NCBI RefSeq assembly: GCF_015711015.1
Contig: NZ_CP064653.1
Span: 1,302,001-1,366,000, forward strand
Source of the DNA: Methylomonas sp. LL1
GTDB lineage: Bacteria; Pseudomonadota; Gammaproteobacteria; Methylococcales; Methylomonadaceae
Length of the DNA stretch: 64,000 nt
Direction: 5' to 3'
Both the position numbers and the translations under genes were made by a program. The notes below the pieces were generated by a model, which did not search any database, was not told where the DNA came from, and saw nothing but the letters and a program-made list of their open reading frames with translations. Below are positions 44,615 through 53,697 of this stretch, piece after piece (within the stretch, counting starts at the first letter, position 1; the number at the start of each line of letters is the position of its first letter).

Positions 44615-46135
44615 ATGAGCTTTAATTCCTTCATACTAAAAACCGGAAAAACGGTATTACTGGCCGGCGGTACCTTGCTGAGTTTATCGGTACTTGCAGA
44701 GACCACTAACGGGCAGGTGGCCGCGAACAAACCCAATGACAATGCCTTTCGCCAGGACAACGGCGACGGAGTCAGAAAAGAACCTTTGCGTATCAACCCA
44801 GGCGACAAACGGCCGGCCGACCAGTTTAAGGTCGATGTATTCGGCCACCCGTTGACCATCGGCGGTGCCTATGAGTTGGAACCGCGTTACGTGGAAGACA
44901 GACGGCTAGACCCGCGCCGCGACGACGACGTGGCTAATGTCTATCAAGATCTGAAACTGGAGTTGTTTTACCAGTGGTCAAAATCCTTGTCGTTTTTTGT
45001 GCAGTCCGATGTTTACTACGATCCGGAGGTCTACACCGAAAGCGGTCTGGATCAATACGAAGCCGGAATTAAACTGACCCAGGCCTGGCTGTTCATTCAT
45101 CAGATACTGGATTCGGGTTTTAGTCTGCAATTGGGCCGGCAACGCATTGCCGACAAACGTCAATGGTGGTGGAACGACGAACTGGACGCGGCAAGGGTGT
45201 ATTTTGGCGAAGACACGCTGTTTGCCGAGTTGGCGATTGCCAACGAATTGGGTTCCAAACAATCGGATCAGGATTTCATCGATCCGGTCAGCGACCGGGT
45301 GGTGCGGCTGATGGGCGACGTGGTTTGGCAATGGGCTCCGAAGCAAAATTTGTCCTTGTTCTTTCTGAGCCAGTTCGACAATTCGGATAACCAAAACCCC
45401 GGCGACTTGATCCAAGCCAATCGTAAAGACGCCAGCGACGGCGACCTGAATTGGTTCGGCGGACGGACGATGGGCAAGTTCAAAATCGAACATGTCGGCA
45501 AGATCGGCTATTGGCTGGATTCGGCGTTTGTATTCGGTGAAGAGACCACCCAAACCTTCACCGACATAAACAGCAATGTCTCCCGAGTTGGCGCGCAAAC
45601 CCCACGGCACGTCGCAGCCTGGGGCATGGACGCCGGCATCACTTGGTACAGCAATCTGTTCCTGGAACCTTACCTGACCTTGGGTTATGCCTACGGTTCC
45701 GGCGACGCCAATCCCGACGACGGCACCGACAGCAGTTATCGGCAATCGGGGATCCATAACAACAAAATCAAATTATCCGGCAGCCAGCGCTTTCGTTACT
45801 ACGGCGAATTGTTTCGGCCGGAATTGTCGAATTTAAACATCATGACCGCCGCCTTGGGCTTTCCGATCTCCGAGCAAAGTTCCATCGACTTGCTCTACCA
45901 CCACTACGAACAGGCCACGCCGTCGTCGGTGATTCGCGATTCGCGGATTCGCGCCACGCCCAACGGCAGAAGCGGCACGCTGGGCGACGAGTTCGACTTG
46001 GTATTGTCCCTGGACGAATGGAAACATTTGCAGGTGCAATTTGCCGGCTCGCTATTCATGGCCGGCCCGGCTTTCGGACAATTGGAAGGCAATAACTCCT
46101 TCCAGTTGGATCTGACCTTTAAATACAGCTTTTAA
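44615..46135 (+). CDS. AlgE-like alginate-export-family outer-membrane porin
   Basis: A ~506-residue outer-membrane barrel with a signal peptide (KTVLLAGGTLLSLSVLAETT) and C-terminal LTFKYSF. Barrel segments such as ELEPRYVEDRRLDPRRDDD, SLQLGRQRIADKRQWWW and DLVLSLDEWKHLQVQ match the alginate export family. In Pseudomonas, AlgE passes an acidic polymer through the outer membrane. The start is given as ATG 44615 to fit the signal peptide; an ATG at 44576 would overlap the previous gene. It is the predicted outer-membrane exit for the product of this cluster. No alginate polymerase (alg8/alg44) is present. Confidence 0.9.
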   Translation: MSFNSFILKTGKTVLLAGGTLLSLSVLAETTNGQVAANKPNDNAFRQDNGDGVRKEPLRINPGDKRPADQFKVDVFGHPLTIGGAYELEPRYVEDRRLDPRRDDDVANVYQDLKLELFYQWSKSLSFFVQSDVYYDPEVYTESGLDQYEAGIKLTQAWLFIHQILDSGFSLQLGRQRIADKRQWWWNDELDAARVYFGEDTLFAELAIANELGSKQSDQDFIDPVSDRVVRLMGDVVWQWAPKQNLSLFFLSQFDNSDNQNPGDLIQANRKDASDGDLNWFGGRTMGKFKIEHVGKIGYWLDSAFVFGEETTQTFTDINSNVSRVGAQTPRHVAAWGMDAGITWYSNLFLEPYLTLGYAYGSGDANPDDGTDSSYRQSGIHNNKIKLSGSQRFRYYGELFRPELSNLNIMTAALGFPISEQSSIDLLYHHYEQATPSSVIRDSRIRATPNGRSGTLGDEFDLVLSLDEWKHLQVQFAGSLFMAGPAFGQLEGNNSFQLDLTFKYSF

Positions 46136-46147
46136 GGGTTGGTTAGC

Positions 46148-47287
46148 ATGCATTCGAAACGCCGGAAAATCCTGTTTTATTGCCAAAGCCTGGTCGGTTT
46201 GGGGCATTTGACCAGCAGTCTGTTGGTGATTCGCGAGTTGTCGACTTACGCCGATGTCGATTTGATTCACGGTGGACAAGGCTTGCAACAAATGCCGGAA
46301 CTGCCCGGATTTAGGCATCTGCGTTTGCCAACTATCTTAATCGACAGTGCAACCGATGAGCTTTATGCGCCGGATAGCGATGATCCTATCGAAAACGTCT
46401 GGGCCGAGCGCGCCGCCGCTATCGAGCGCTTTTTAGATTGGCCCTACGACGCGGTGATTGTCGAGTTTTTCCCGTTCGGTCGGCGGCGCCTGAAAAAAGA
46501 GATTCTTGGGCTGTTTGCCACCGTTAGACAGCGTTGCGCGGCGGTACCGATTTTTTGTTTTGTCCGGGAAATTTTGGTGCCGGCGCCGCTGGACGCCGAA
46601 CAGCGCATGGTGAAACTGGTGCGGGAACACATCCATACCGTATTCGTGCGCGGCGACCCAAATATTGTTCACTTTGAGGAAACGTTTGCATTGACAGCCG
46701 ATATTTCCGATCGTCTGGTGTATGTGGGTTATGTCAGCCCTCCATTGCCAGGACAGTGGCCGATTCGCCAAAACAAAATTGTGGTCAGCCAAGGTGGCGG
46801 CGAAATCGGTATGAATTTGTTACGCTCAGCTATTCAAACCGCTCCGTTATTAGCCGAATACCAGTTTTTAGTGGTGACAAGTTCCAGAGCATCGACAACT
46901 GAAATAACTGAGTTGCAAGCGTTGATACGCAGCGAAAACGTCAAGGTGGTTTCCTTTTTGAGCAATTTTCAAGAAGAGTTACTGACCGCTGCGTTGTCCA
47001 TCAGTCTAGGCGGTGACAACACTTTGATGGACGTGATCTGCACCCGCACGCCTGCGCTAGCGTTTCCGTATGGCGGCAACAGTGAGCAAGGCCTGCGGAT
47101 TCAGAAGTTATCGGGTAAAGGATTTATAAGCGTCTTAAGTCAAACGGATCTGACTCCAGCACTTTTATGCACCAAAATCAGAGTGGCTATAAACCAACCC
47201 TACCCTGATGAAATTATCGCCATGAATGGCGCAGTAGAAATGAGCAATAGGATTGCTCTGATTATCGACGAGCTTGTAACGGTTTAA
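46148..47287 (+). CDS. MurG-like (GT-B, GT28-type) glycosyltransferase 3
   Basis: A 379-residue enzyme closing the cluster. The N-terminal YCQSLVGLGHLTSSLLVIREL and VIVEFFPFGRRRL match the second copy. The C-terminal donor region reads SLGGDNTLMDVICTRTPALAFP, with aspartate in place of the tyrosine seen in the other two copies (GGYN, CGYN). That change at the donor site may mean a different nucleotide-sugar. The start is ATG 46148, 12 bases after the porin stop. The GC content falls slightly towards its 3' end. Confidence 0.86.
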   Translation: MHSKRRKILFYCQSLVGLGHLTSSLLVIRELSTYADVDLIHGGQGLQQMPELPGFRHLRLPTILIDSATDELYAPDSDDPIENVWAERAAAIERFLDWPYDAVIVEFFPFGRRRLKKEILGLFATVRQRCAAVPIFCFVREILVPAPLDAEQRMVKLVREHIHTVFVRGDPNIVHFEETFALTADISDRLVYVGYVSPPLPGQWPIRQNKIVVSQGGGEIGMNLLRSAIQTAPLLAEYQFLVVTSSRASTTEITELQALIRSENVKVVSFLSNFQEELLTAALSISLGGDNTLMDVICTRTPALAFPYGGNSEQGLRIQKLSGKGFISVLSQTDLTPALLCTKIRVAINQPYPDEIIAMNGAVEMSNRIALIIDELVTV

Positions 47288-47468
47288 TGATGGGTATATC
47301 AAGCTACCAAGGCCGTATTTGCATCCAACAAATCGGCGTTTGGTGTCTGCGGCTTGCCAATCAGGATGCAACTGCAACAATAAAATGGGCCATCTTCCCG
47401 TGAATGAAAAGACCGTACTTTACAGTGAATAGTAGCCAGCCTGTTTCTAAACAGTATCCAGCTACAAG

Positions 47469-48101
47469 TTATACGGTCATGCCATGGGCTATGGCGTATT
47501 GCACCAGCTTGACATCGCTGTCGATATGCATTTTTTGCATCAAACGCGCCTTGTGGGTGCTGACGGTCTTGCTGCTGATATCCAGCTCCTGGGCAATTTC
47601 ATGGACTTTTTTGCCTTTGGCCAACATCCGCAAAATCATCAGCTCGCGTCCGGACAACAACTCATGCGGCACCAACGGCGCCGCGCTGCTGGCTTCGAAG
47701 GCAATTCTCTCGGCAATGTCGCCGGCGATATAACGTCCACCGGCGGCTACCTTGCGTATGGCTTCCAATAAATCCTTGGGCGAACTGTCCTTGGTGATAT
47801 AACCCGAAGCGCCGCTCTTCAGCTTGCGTTTGGCGATCTGCGGTTCGTTGTGCATGCTCAACACCAGAATCGGCGGGCTGTCCGGCATTTCCCTTATTTT
47901 CGCTATCAGCTCGACCCCATGAATACCGGGAATCGATAGATCGAGCAGAACCAAATCGATGTTCTCTTTTTGTAATATGGCCAGCACTTCCTCGCCGCTT
48001 GCGGCTTCCGCGCCGACAATGATGTCGTCCTCCCCCTCGAAAAGCTGCTTGAGCCCTTCGCGCATCAGTGCGTGGTCATCGACGATCATGAGGTGTATCA
48101 C
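47469..48101 (-). CDS. NarL/FixJ-family response regulator (REC-LuxR HTH)
   Basis: A 210-residue DNA-binding regulator. The receiver (~1-120) has MIVDDHALMREG and phospho-aspartate in LVLLDLSIPGIHG; the HTH (~145-205) has LSGRELMILRMLAKG and SSKTVSTHKARLMQK. The start is a GTG at 48101 with AGGAG seven bases upstream; a 17-residue longer form from 48152 would overlap the kinase stop (TAATG), so it cannot be excluded. It is the cognate regulator of the NarX-type kinase upstream. Dyads with GacA-box geometry at 17.6-17.8 kb and 30.2 kb are candidate targets. Confidence 0.93.
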   Translation of the reverse strand: MIHLMIVDDHALMREGLKQLFEGEDDIIVGAEAASGEEVLAILQKENIDLVLLDLSIPGIHGVELIAKIREMPDSPPILVLSMHNEPQIAKRKLKSGASGYITKDSSPKDLLEAIRKVAAGGRYIAGDIAERIAFEASSAAPLVPHELLSGRELMILRMLAKGKKVHEIAQELDISSKTVSTHKARLMQKMHIDSDVKLVQYAIAHGMTV

Positions 48102-48151
48102 GTTGTTGCTCCTAGTTTTGTTGATGTAGTTTACCCAATCGCGCAAAGCCA

Positions 48152-51100
48152 TTATCCCTGCCCTTGCACGACGCAGGGCTTGGCCGTCTGATTGATCGGA
48201 ATACGCAATTTTAATACCGTACCACCCGTCACCGCCGTCGCAATCTCCAAGGATCCCTTCAATATCAGCGCGCGTTCGCGCATGCCGACTATGCCATAGG
48301 AATTCGGCCTGCCGGCCGTATCCGGATCGAAGCCCTTGCCGTTATCATGCACTTCCACCTCGCAGACACCAGCGTCGCTATGAATGAAAATATCGACGCG
48401 GCTGGCCTCGGAATGCCGCAGCACATTGGTCAACGATTCCTGCACGATACGAAATACCACCATCGCCCTATCCTCGTCCAGCGGCACATCCTCGCCGGGC
48501 ACATGTAATTCGCACGCTATGCCCGTGCTTTCGGCATATTCTTGCACCAACCATTCCAATGCCGACACGATACCCGCGCTCAGTACCGCCGGCCTGAGCC
48601 GGCTGGCCAGACTGCGCACCATCTGTATCGCCCGATCGACGATACCGACCATTTTTTGGGTTTTATCGCGTAAAGCCGGATTGGCGTCGCCGAAGCGAAA
48701 ATCCAGCGTCGTCACATTCAAGCGCAATACATTCAGCAATTGCCCCAACTCGTCGTGAATTTCGCGGGCGATGCGTTTGCGCTCTTCCTCGCGCGCCTCT
48801 TCGCGCTTGGCGGTAAGCACGCGCAACTGAGCGCGCGATTCTTCCAAGCGCCGCTCGGTCACCTTAAGATCGGTAATATTATGGCCTATCACCAACACCC
48901 CAATAACCTGGCCGTCTTCGTCATATTCCGCTACCGCATGCATGTCATGACTCGCCAAATTGCCGTCGGCACCATACCATTCCAACAAGATACGATCCGG
49001 CGCTCCGGTTTCCATCACCTGTTTTAAGCGCCCCATGTATTGTTCGGCCCGCATCATCGGCTTCCAAACTTCGGTCGGACTTTTGTTCCAGGCAGTTTCC
49101 AACAAAATGCCGGTTTCCCGTTCGTAGGCCGGATTAAGGTACACGCGACGGCAATCGCGGTCATAACGTACGATCATTTCCGGCGAGTTTTCCGCCAAGG
49201 TCCGAAACTCCAACTCGCTCTTGCGCAGCATGGCTTCCATCCGTTTAATGCCGGTTATGTCATGGCCTATGGTCAACACACTGACGATTCGATTGCTCTC
49301 GTCGAACTCCGGCACCATCGAAACGGTGTAATAAGTCGGCGAGCCATTCTGACCGGAAACTTCAAGCAGTAATTCGTCAGCCTCGCCACTGGTCATCACC
49401 CGTTGCAGCCGCTCGGTATATTCCTCGGCCGTCGGCGAGGCCGGCCACCGGGATTCCAACGTCTTATTAGCCTGGGTTGGACTGGATTCATCGGGCGCGA
49501 TCTCGAAATAGCTCCGATTGGAGTAAATCCGCCGACAGGCCCGGTCATAACGAATGATAATATCGGGCGAATTTTCCGCCAGACTGCGAAACTCGCGTTC
49601 GCGCCGGATTAACTCCTGTTCCAGCCATTTTTGCTCCGTGTAATCGCGGCCGATGGCAATCGCCCCCACCACGTGCCCATGGTCGTCCAACTCCGGCGCG
49701 ATCCGAATAAAATCGTACAAAGCTCGCCCCCCGCCCAGCGGCCCGCTAATCAACTCGAATTCGGCCGGTTCGCCAGTGGCAATCACCTTTTCCAGCACGT
49801 TCTGGTAACACAACATGGCCTGATTTTCGGGAAAGATTTCAATCGAGCGCTTGCCTACCACCTGTTCGTTGTTCAAACCCAGGGTGCGCTCCAGTATCCG
49901 ATTGATATAGGTCACCCGAGTATCCCTGTCGTAACGTCCTATATTGTCCGGTGCATTTTCGGCCAGGGTACGAAATTCGCGTTCACTGTTTAACAAGCGG
50001 GTTTCGATTTGCCGGCGTTCTATCGCAATCGCGGCAAAATGGCTGGCGCGGCGCAGCAGTTCTAAATCGGCGGGACTCGGCCCCCGCGCCTGACGCCGGT
50101 AAATACCCAGGGTACCTAACACTTTGCCGGCGGAATCGAAGATCGGCTCGGACCAACAGGCCAACAATCCGGCCTGTAAGGCCACCTGCTTGTAAGCCCC
50201 CCAATAAGGATGGCTACCGATATCGTCGACAATCACGGTTTCCCCGCGCCAGACCGCGGTACCGCAGGAACCTGCACCGTCGCCGACCTCGATGCCGTTG
50301 ACGGCCGAGGTAAAATCGTCAGGTAGATGGGGAGAAGCGAGTGCCCGCAAGTGTTTGCCGTCGGCATCCAATATCATGATGCTGCCTAGACAATCCGGGT
50401 TAGCTAGCTCGATATATTGGATCACCAGATTTAATATATCCAGCAGTTCGCCGCCTTGGGCCAAGCCCTCGAAAATTCGCCGCCGGGTTTCCTCCAGGGC
50501 TGCCTGTAACTTGCGCTCGCTAATGTCGCGCACCAGGCCCAGGTTGTACTCGGTGCCGAGATATTCGAAGTAGCTGGCGTTGACTTCGACCGGAAACAGC
50601 CGGCCGTCTCGAGCCCGATGCCGGGTTTCCAGCGTCACCGATCCGCGCTGTTTCAGGGTTTGCCAAAAACCAGACCACAGCGGCTGGGGCCAGTCCGGGT
50701 CGATATCGGCCACCCCCATGCCGAGCAGGGTTTCCCTATCGTAGCCCAACACCCGGCAGGCTTCGTCATTGACGTAATGAAAGCGGGCGTTATCATCGAC
50801 CAAATAGGCGGCCTCGCCAACATGATTCAAGGCAAAATCCATCAACGCCAGACGCTCCTGGGTCTGCTTACGCTGTTCTATTTCACCGCGCAACTGGGCG
50901 TTACTGGCAATGAGCTGGGCGGTGCGCTGCTCCACTTGCTGTTCCAGTTTCACCTGATAATGGCGTAACTGACGGTTTTGCTCCCGCAATTGCCGTTGCA
51001 TGGCCTTCATGCGCAAATGGGTCGAGACCCTGGCAAGCAGTTCATCGATCTGGATCGGCTTGGTCACGTAATCGACGCCACCGACCTTAAAACCGGCCAC

Positions 51101-51397
51101 TTTGTGTTCGATATCGTTCAGCGAGGTCATGAATATGACCGGTATATTAGCGGTTTCGGCCTGGCTTTTCAGTCTACGGCAGACCTCGAAACCATCCATA
51201 TCCGGCATCATCACGTCCAGTAAAATCAGATCGGGCTTGACGAAGGCCGCGCGTTGCAAGCCTTCTTCGCCATCCTGGGCCACTACCACCCGGTAGCCGC
51301 CGGCGTCCAGACTGTCCACCACCAACGCCAGGTTGACCGGAGTATCGTCTACGATCAGCAAGGTAGGTTGGTCGGAACTGTTATGTAATCTATGCAA
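48152..51397 (-). CDS. REC-PAS-GAF-multiPAS NarX-type (HisKA_3) histidine kinase
   Basis: A 1,081-residue soluble hybrid kinase. An N-terminal receiver (~10-130: LIVDDTPVN, LILLDVMMPDMDG, VTKPI) is followed by a coiled coil, a PAS (~185-300), a GAF (~305-465) with GDGAGSCGTAVW, and three PAS modules of the ENxPDxIxRYDRxCRR type (~470-845). The HisKA_3 H-box is RIAREIHDELGQLLN (about H882), and HATPase_c shows ESLTNVLRHS and HDNGKGFD and YGIVGMRERA. It phosphorylates the NarL-type regulator encoded directly downstream. No membrane segment is seen, so inputs are cytosolic or from the N-terminal receiver, which may be loaded by another kinase. Confidence 0.94.
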   Translation of the reverse strand: MHRLHNSSDQPTLLIVDDTPVNLALVVDSLDAGGYRVVVAQDGEEGLQRAAFVKPDLILLDVMMPDMDGFEVCRRLKSQAETANIPVIFMTSLNDIEHKVAGFKVGGVDYVTKPIQIDELLARVSTHLRMKAMQRQLREQNRQLRHYQVKLEQQVEQRTAQLIASNAQLRGEIEQRKQTQERLALMDFALNHVGEAAYLVDDNARFHYVNDEACRVLGYDRETLLGMGVADIDPDWPQPLWSGFWQTLKQRGSVTLETRHRARDGRLFPVEVNASYFEYLGTEYNLGLVRDISERKLQAALEETRRRIFEGLAQGGELLDILNLVIQYIELANPDCLGSIMILDADGKHLRALASPHLPDDFTSAVNGIEVGDGAGSCGTAVWRGETVIVDDIGSHPYWGAYKQVALQAGLLACWSEPIFDSAGKVLGTLGIYRRQARGPSPADLELLRRASHFAAIAIERRQIETRLLNSEREFRTLAENAPDNIGRYDRDTRVTYINRILERTLGLNNEQVVGKRSIEIFPENQAMLCYQNVLEKVIATGEPAEFELISGPLGGGRALYDFIRIAPELDDHGHVVGAIAIGRDYTEQKWLEQELIRREREFRSLAENSPDIIIRYDRACRRIYSNRSYFEIAPDESSPTQANKTLESRWPASPTAEEYTERLQRVMTSGEADELLLEVSGQNGSPTYYTVSMVPEFDESNRIVSVLTIGHDITGIKRMEAMLRKSELEFRTLAENSPEMIVRYDRDCRRVYLNPAYERETGILLETAWNKSPTEVWKPMMRAEQYMGRLKQVMETGAPDRILLEWYGADGNLASHDMHAVAEYDEDGQVIGVLVIGHNITDLKVTERRLEESRAQLRVLTAKREEAREEERKRIAREIHDELGQLLNVLRLNVTTLDFRFGDANPALRDKTQKMVGIVDRAIQMVRSLASRLRPAVLSAGIVSALEWLVQEYAESTGIACELHVPGEDVPLDEDRAMVVFRIVQESLTNVLRHSEASRVDIFIHSDAGVCEVEVHDNGKGFDPDTAGRPNSYGIVGMRERALILKGSLEIATAVTGGTVLKLRIPINQTAKPCVVQGQG

Positions 51398-51429
51398 ATG
51401 AATTTACCCAATCGATGAAAATTGCCGCT

Positions 51430-51453
51430 GACTTCGACTACGCTCAGTCAACG
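51430..51453. repeat. Partial REP-like repeat copy
   Basis: A 24-base stretch, ACTTCGACTxCGCTCAGTCAACG, matches one arm of the inverted repeat at 57831-57897 with one mismatch. It lies between the NarX-type kinase and the GGDEF-EAL gene. Confidence 0.6.
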
Positions 51454-51471
51454 CTATAGTGACTTTTGCCC

Positions 51472-53697
51472 TCAAAAGCCATTCTCTGCCAGCCAGGCCT
51501 CGAATTCGGCCTGCGGCATCGGTTTAGCGAACAGATAGCCTTGGGCGACAAGGCAGCCGTGCCGTTTCAGATAATCCGCCTGTTGCTGGGTTTCCACACC
51601 CTCCGCCACCAGTTCCAGATTGAGGGCCTGGGCAATCGAAATAATGGCTTTCACCAGCTCGGCCTTATCCCGAGCTTCGGGAATGTCCCGCACGAACGAT
51701 CGGTCAATCTTAAGCTGGCTGACCGGAAAACGATGCAAATAACTTAACGACGAATAACCGGTACCGAAATCGTCGATGGACAAAGCCAGCCCCATGCCAT
51801 CGAAAGCCCGCAGCACGTCGAGAATATCGCTGCTATCTTCGAGCAGCAGACTTTCGGTGATTTCCAGTTTCAGCCATTGCGGCTGGCAGCCGGTTTCCAG
51901 CAGGGTTTGACGGACCGTGGCCAGCAAATCGTTGCGCAGAAACTGGCGGGTAGACAAATTGACGGCGATTTTGACCGGCGATGCGCGACCGGCATTCCAC
52001 AGCACAGCCGCCTCGCAGGCGGTCTTCAGTACCCATTCGCCGATGGCAATGATCAGGCCGCTATCTTCGGCCACCGGGATAAATTTCTCCGGGCCGACCA
52101 TGCCGCCGTCGCCCCGGTGCCAACGTATCAAGGCCTCGGCGCCGGTCATGCGGCCGCTAGCCAATTCGATCTGCGGTTGATAATACAATGCCAGCTCGCC
52201 GTTGGCGCGAGCGTGGCGCAATGCGGTTTCCAGTTGCATGCGCTCGCCTGAGCGGGCAGTCAGTTCCCGGGCATAAAACTGGAAATTGTTGCGGCCCTGC
52301 CTTTTGGCATGGTACATGGCCGAATCGGCGTAGCGGAACAAAGCGTCGATGTCGGCACTGTCGCTGGGATAAATGGCGATGCCGAGACTGGCGGAGATAA
52401 ACATTTCACGCCCGGAAATCTGGAACGGCTGATCGAAGGCCATAACCATCTTGCCGGCCATGGCGGCTATGGCATCGGCTTCCCACACCCGCGGCAATAA
52501 AATCGCGAACTCGTCGCCGCCTAAGCGCGCCACCATGTCGTGGCTACGCACACATTGCAACAACCGGTCGGCCGCCGCGCATAGCAGCAGATCGCCCATG
52601 CCGTGGCCCAGGGTGTCGTTGATCTCCTTGAACCGATCCAGATCCAGCAGCATCAGTCCGAACCGGTAACCGTATTGAGCGGCGTCGGCCACGGTATGCC
52701 GCATCCGCTCGACCAGCAGCGCGCGGTTGGGCAAGTTGGTCAGCGCGTCGTAAAAGGCCAGCCGATGGATACTGCGCCGGTACTGATCGATCTCGGTGAT
52801 GTCGCGTCCAACCGCCAGTACGCTACCCACGCTACCGTCGCCGGCGAGTTCGGGAATCAGACTGATAAAGCTGACAATCTGCCTACCGCCGGCGGTTTCC
52901 CAGGATAATTCGAAGTTGGCCGGCAAGGCGCTGGCGAGAACCTGCTCGATCCGGGCCTGATATTCAAGTGCCGATTGCCCGCCCGGAAACTCGGCCGGCG
53001 TCCGGTTAATCACTTGCTCGGCATCGCCGCCCAGCTGTTCGAGCATTTTTGGATTGGCATAAATCCGCCGGCATTTCAGATCGTAACGGGCGACGGTATC
53101 CGGGGTATTTTCGACCAGCGAACGGAATTGCCGTTCACTTTCCAGCAAGGCTTCCTCGGCGGTTTGCCGAACTTCGATTTCCGCTTCCAGCTTGCAATTG
53201 CTGACAATCAATTCGGCGGTTCGCGCCGCCACTTCTTGTTCCAGTAATTGCTGGTGCTGTTGCAATTGTTGGTTTTGTAGCTGCAGCTGTTTTTGCATCC
53301 GGCGCAACTTCAGATGGGTATCGACTCTGGCGATCACTTCGCCAATCCTTAGCGGCTTGGTAATATAATCGACCCCGCCGGCGGCGAAGCCGGCCAATTT
53401 ATCGTCTTCCTCCGACAGGGCTGTCATAAAAATGACTGGAATATCCCGCGTCGCGGCATCGGCTTTCAAGCGCCGGCAAATCTCGAAACCATTGTCGCCG
53501 GGAAGCATCACGTCCAGCAAAATCACGTCGGGTTGCACGAAGGTGGCGCGCCGCAGACCTTCCGATCCTTCCTGCGCTATCACCACCCGGTAGCCGTGGG
53601 CTTCGAGATTTTCGACCGCCACGCCCAGGTTAGCGGGAATGTCATCGACAATCAGTATGGTGGGAATCGCCACGCTCGTCGTATCGGCAATCATCAT
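51472..53697 (-). CDS. REC-PAS-GGDEF-EAL c-di-GMP protein
   Basis: A 741-residue response regulator with c-di-GMP output. Receiver ~10-130 (LIVDDIPANL, ILLDVMLPGDNG, TKPLRI), a coiled-coil linker rich in glutamine, PAS ~185-305 (ENTPDTVARYDLKCRR type), GGDEF ~315-475 with intact GGDEF and RSHD inhibitory site, and EAL ~485-735 with [23 protein letters not shown] and AEGVET. The ATG at 53697 overlaps the stop of the TPR hybrid kinase by four bases, making it that kinase's likely direct partner. Both catalytic halves look intact. Confidence 0.94.
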   Translation of the reverse strand: MMIADTTSVAIPTILIVDDIPANLGVAVENLEAHGYRVVIAQEGSEGLRRATFVQPDVILLDVMLPGDNGFEICRRLKADAATRDIPVIFMTALSEEDDKLAGFAAGGVDYITKPLRIGEVIARVDTHLKLRRMQKQLQLQNQQLQQHQQLLEQEVAARTAELIVSNCKLEAEIEVRQTAEEALLESERQFRSLVENTPDTVARYDLKCRRIYANPKMLEQLGGDAEQVINRTPAEFPGGQSALEYQARIEQVLASALPANFELSWETAGGRQIVSFISLIPELAGDGSVGSVLAVGRDITEIDQYRRSIHRLAFYDALTNLPNRALLVERMRHTVADAAQYGYRFGLMLLDLDRFKEINDTLGHGMGDLLLCAAADRLLQCVRSHDMVARLGGDEFAILLPRVWEADAIAAMAGKMVMAFDQPFQISGREMFISASLGIAIYPSDSADIDALFRYADSAMYHAKRQGRNNFQFYARELTARSGERMQLETALRHARANGELALYYQPQIELASGRMTGAEALIRWHRGDGGMVGPEKFIPVAEDSGLIIAIGEWVLKTACEAAVLWNAGRASPVKIAVNLSTRQFLRNDLLATVRQTLLETGCQPQWLKLEITESLLLEDSSDILDVLRAFDGMGLALSIDDFGTGYSSLSYLHRFPVSQLKIDRSFVRDIPEARDKAELVKAIISIAQALNLELVAEGVETQQQADYLKRHGCLVAQGYLFAKPMPQAEFEAWLAENGF

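Noticed and set aside
30682-47287. An alginate biosynthesis operon
   Set aside because: Only the AlgE-like porin and deacetylase/lyase-like families are shared; no Alg8, Alg44, AlgD, AlgG or AlgX homologue is seen.
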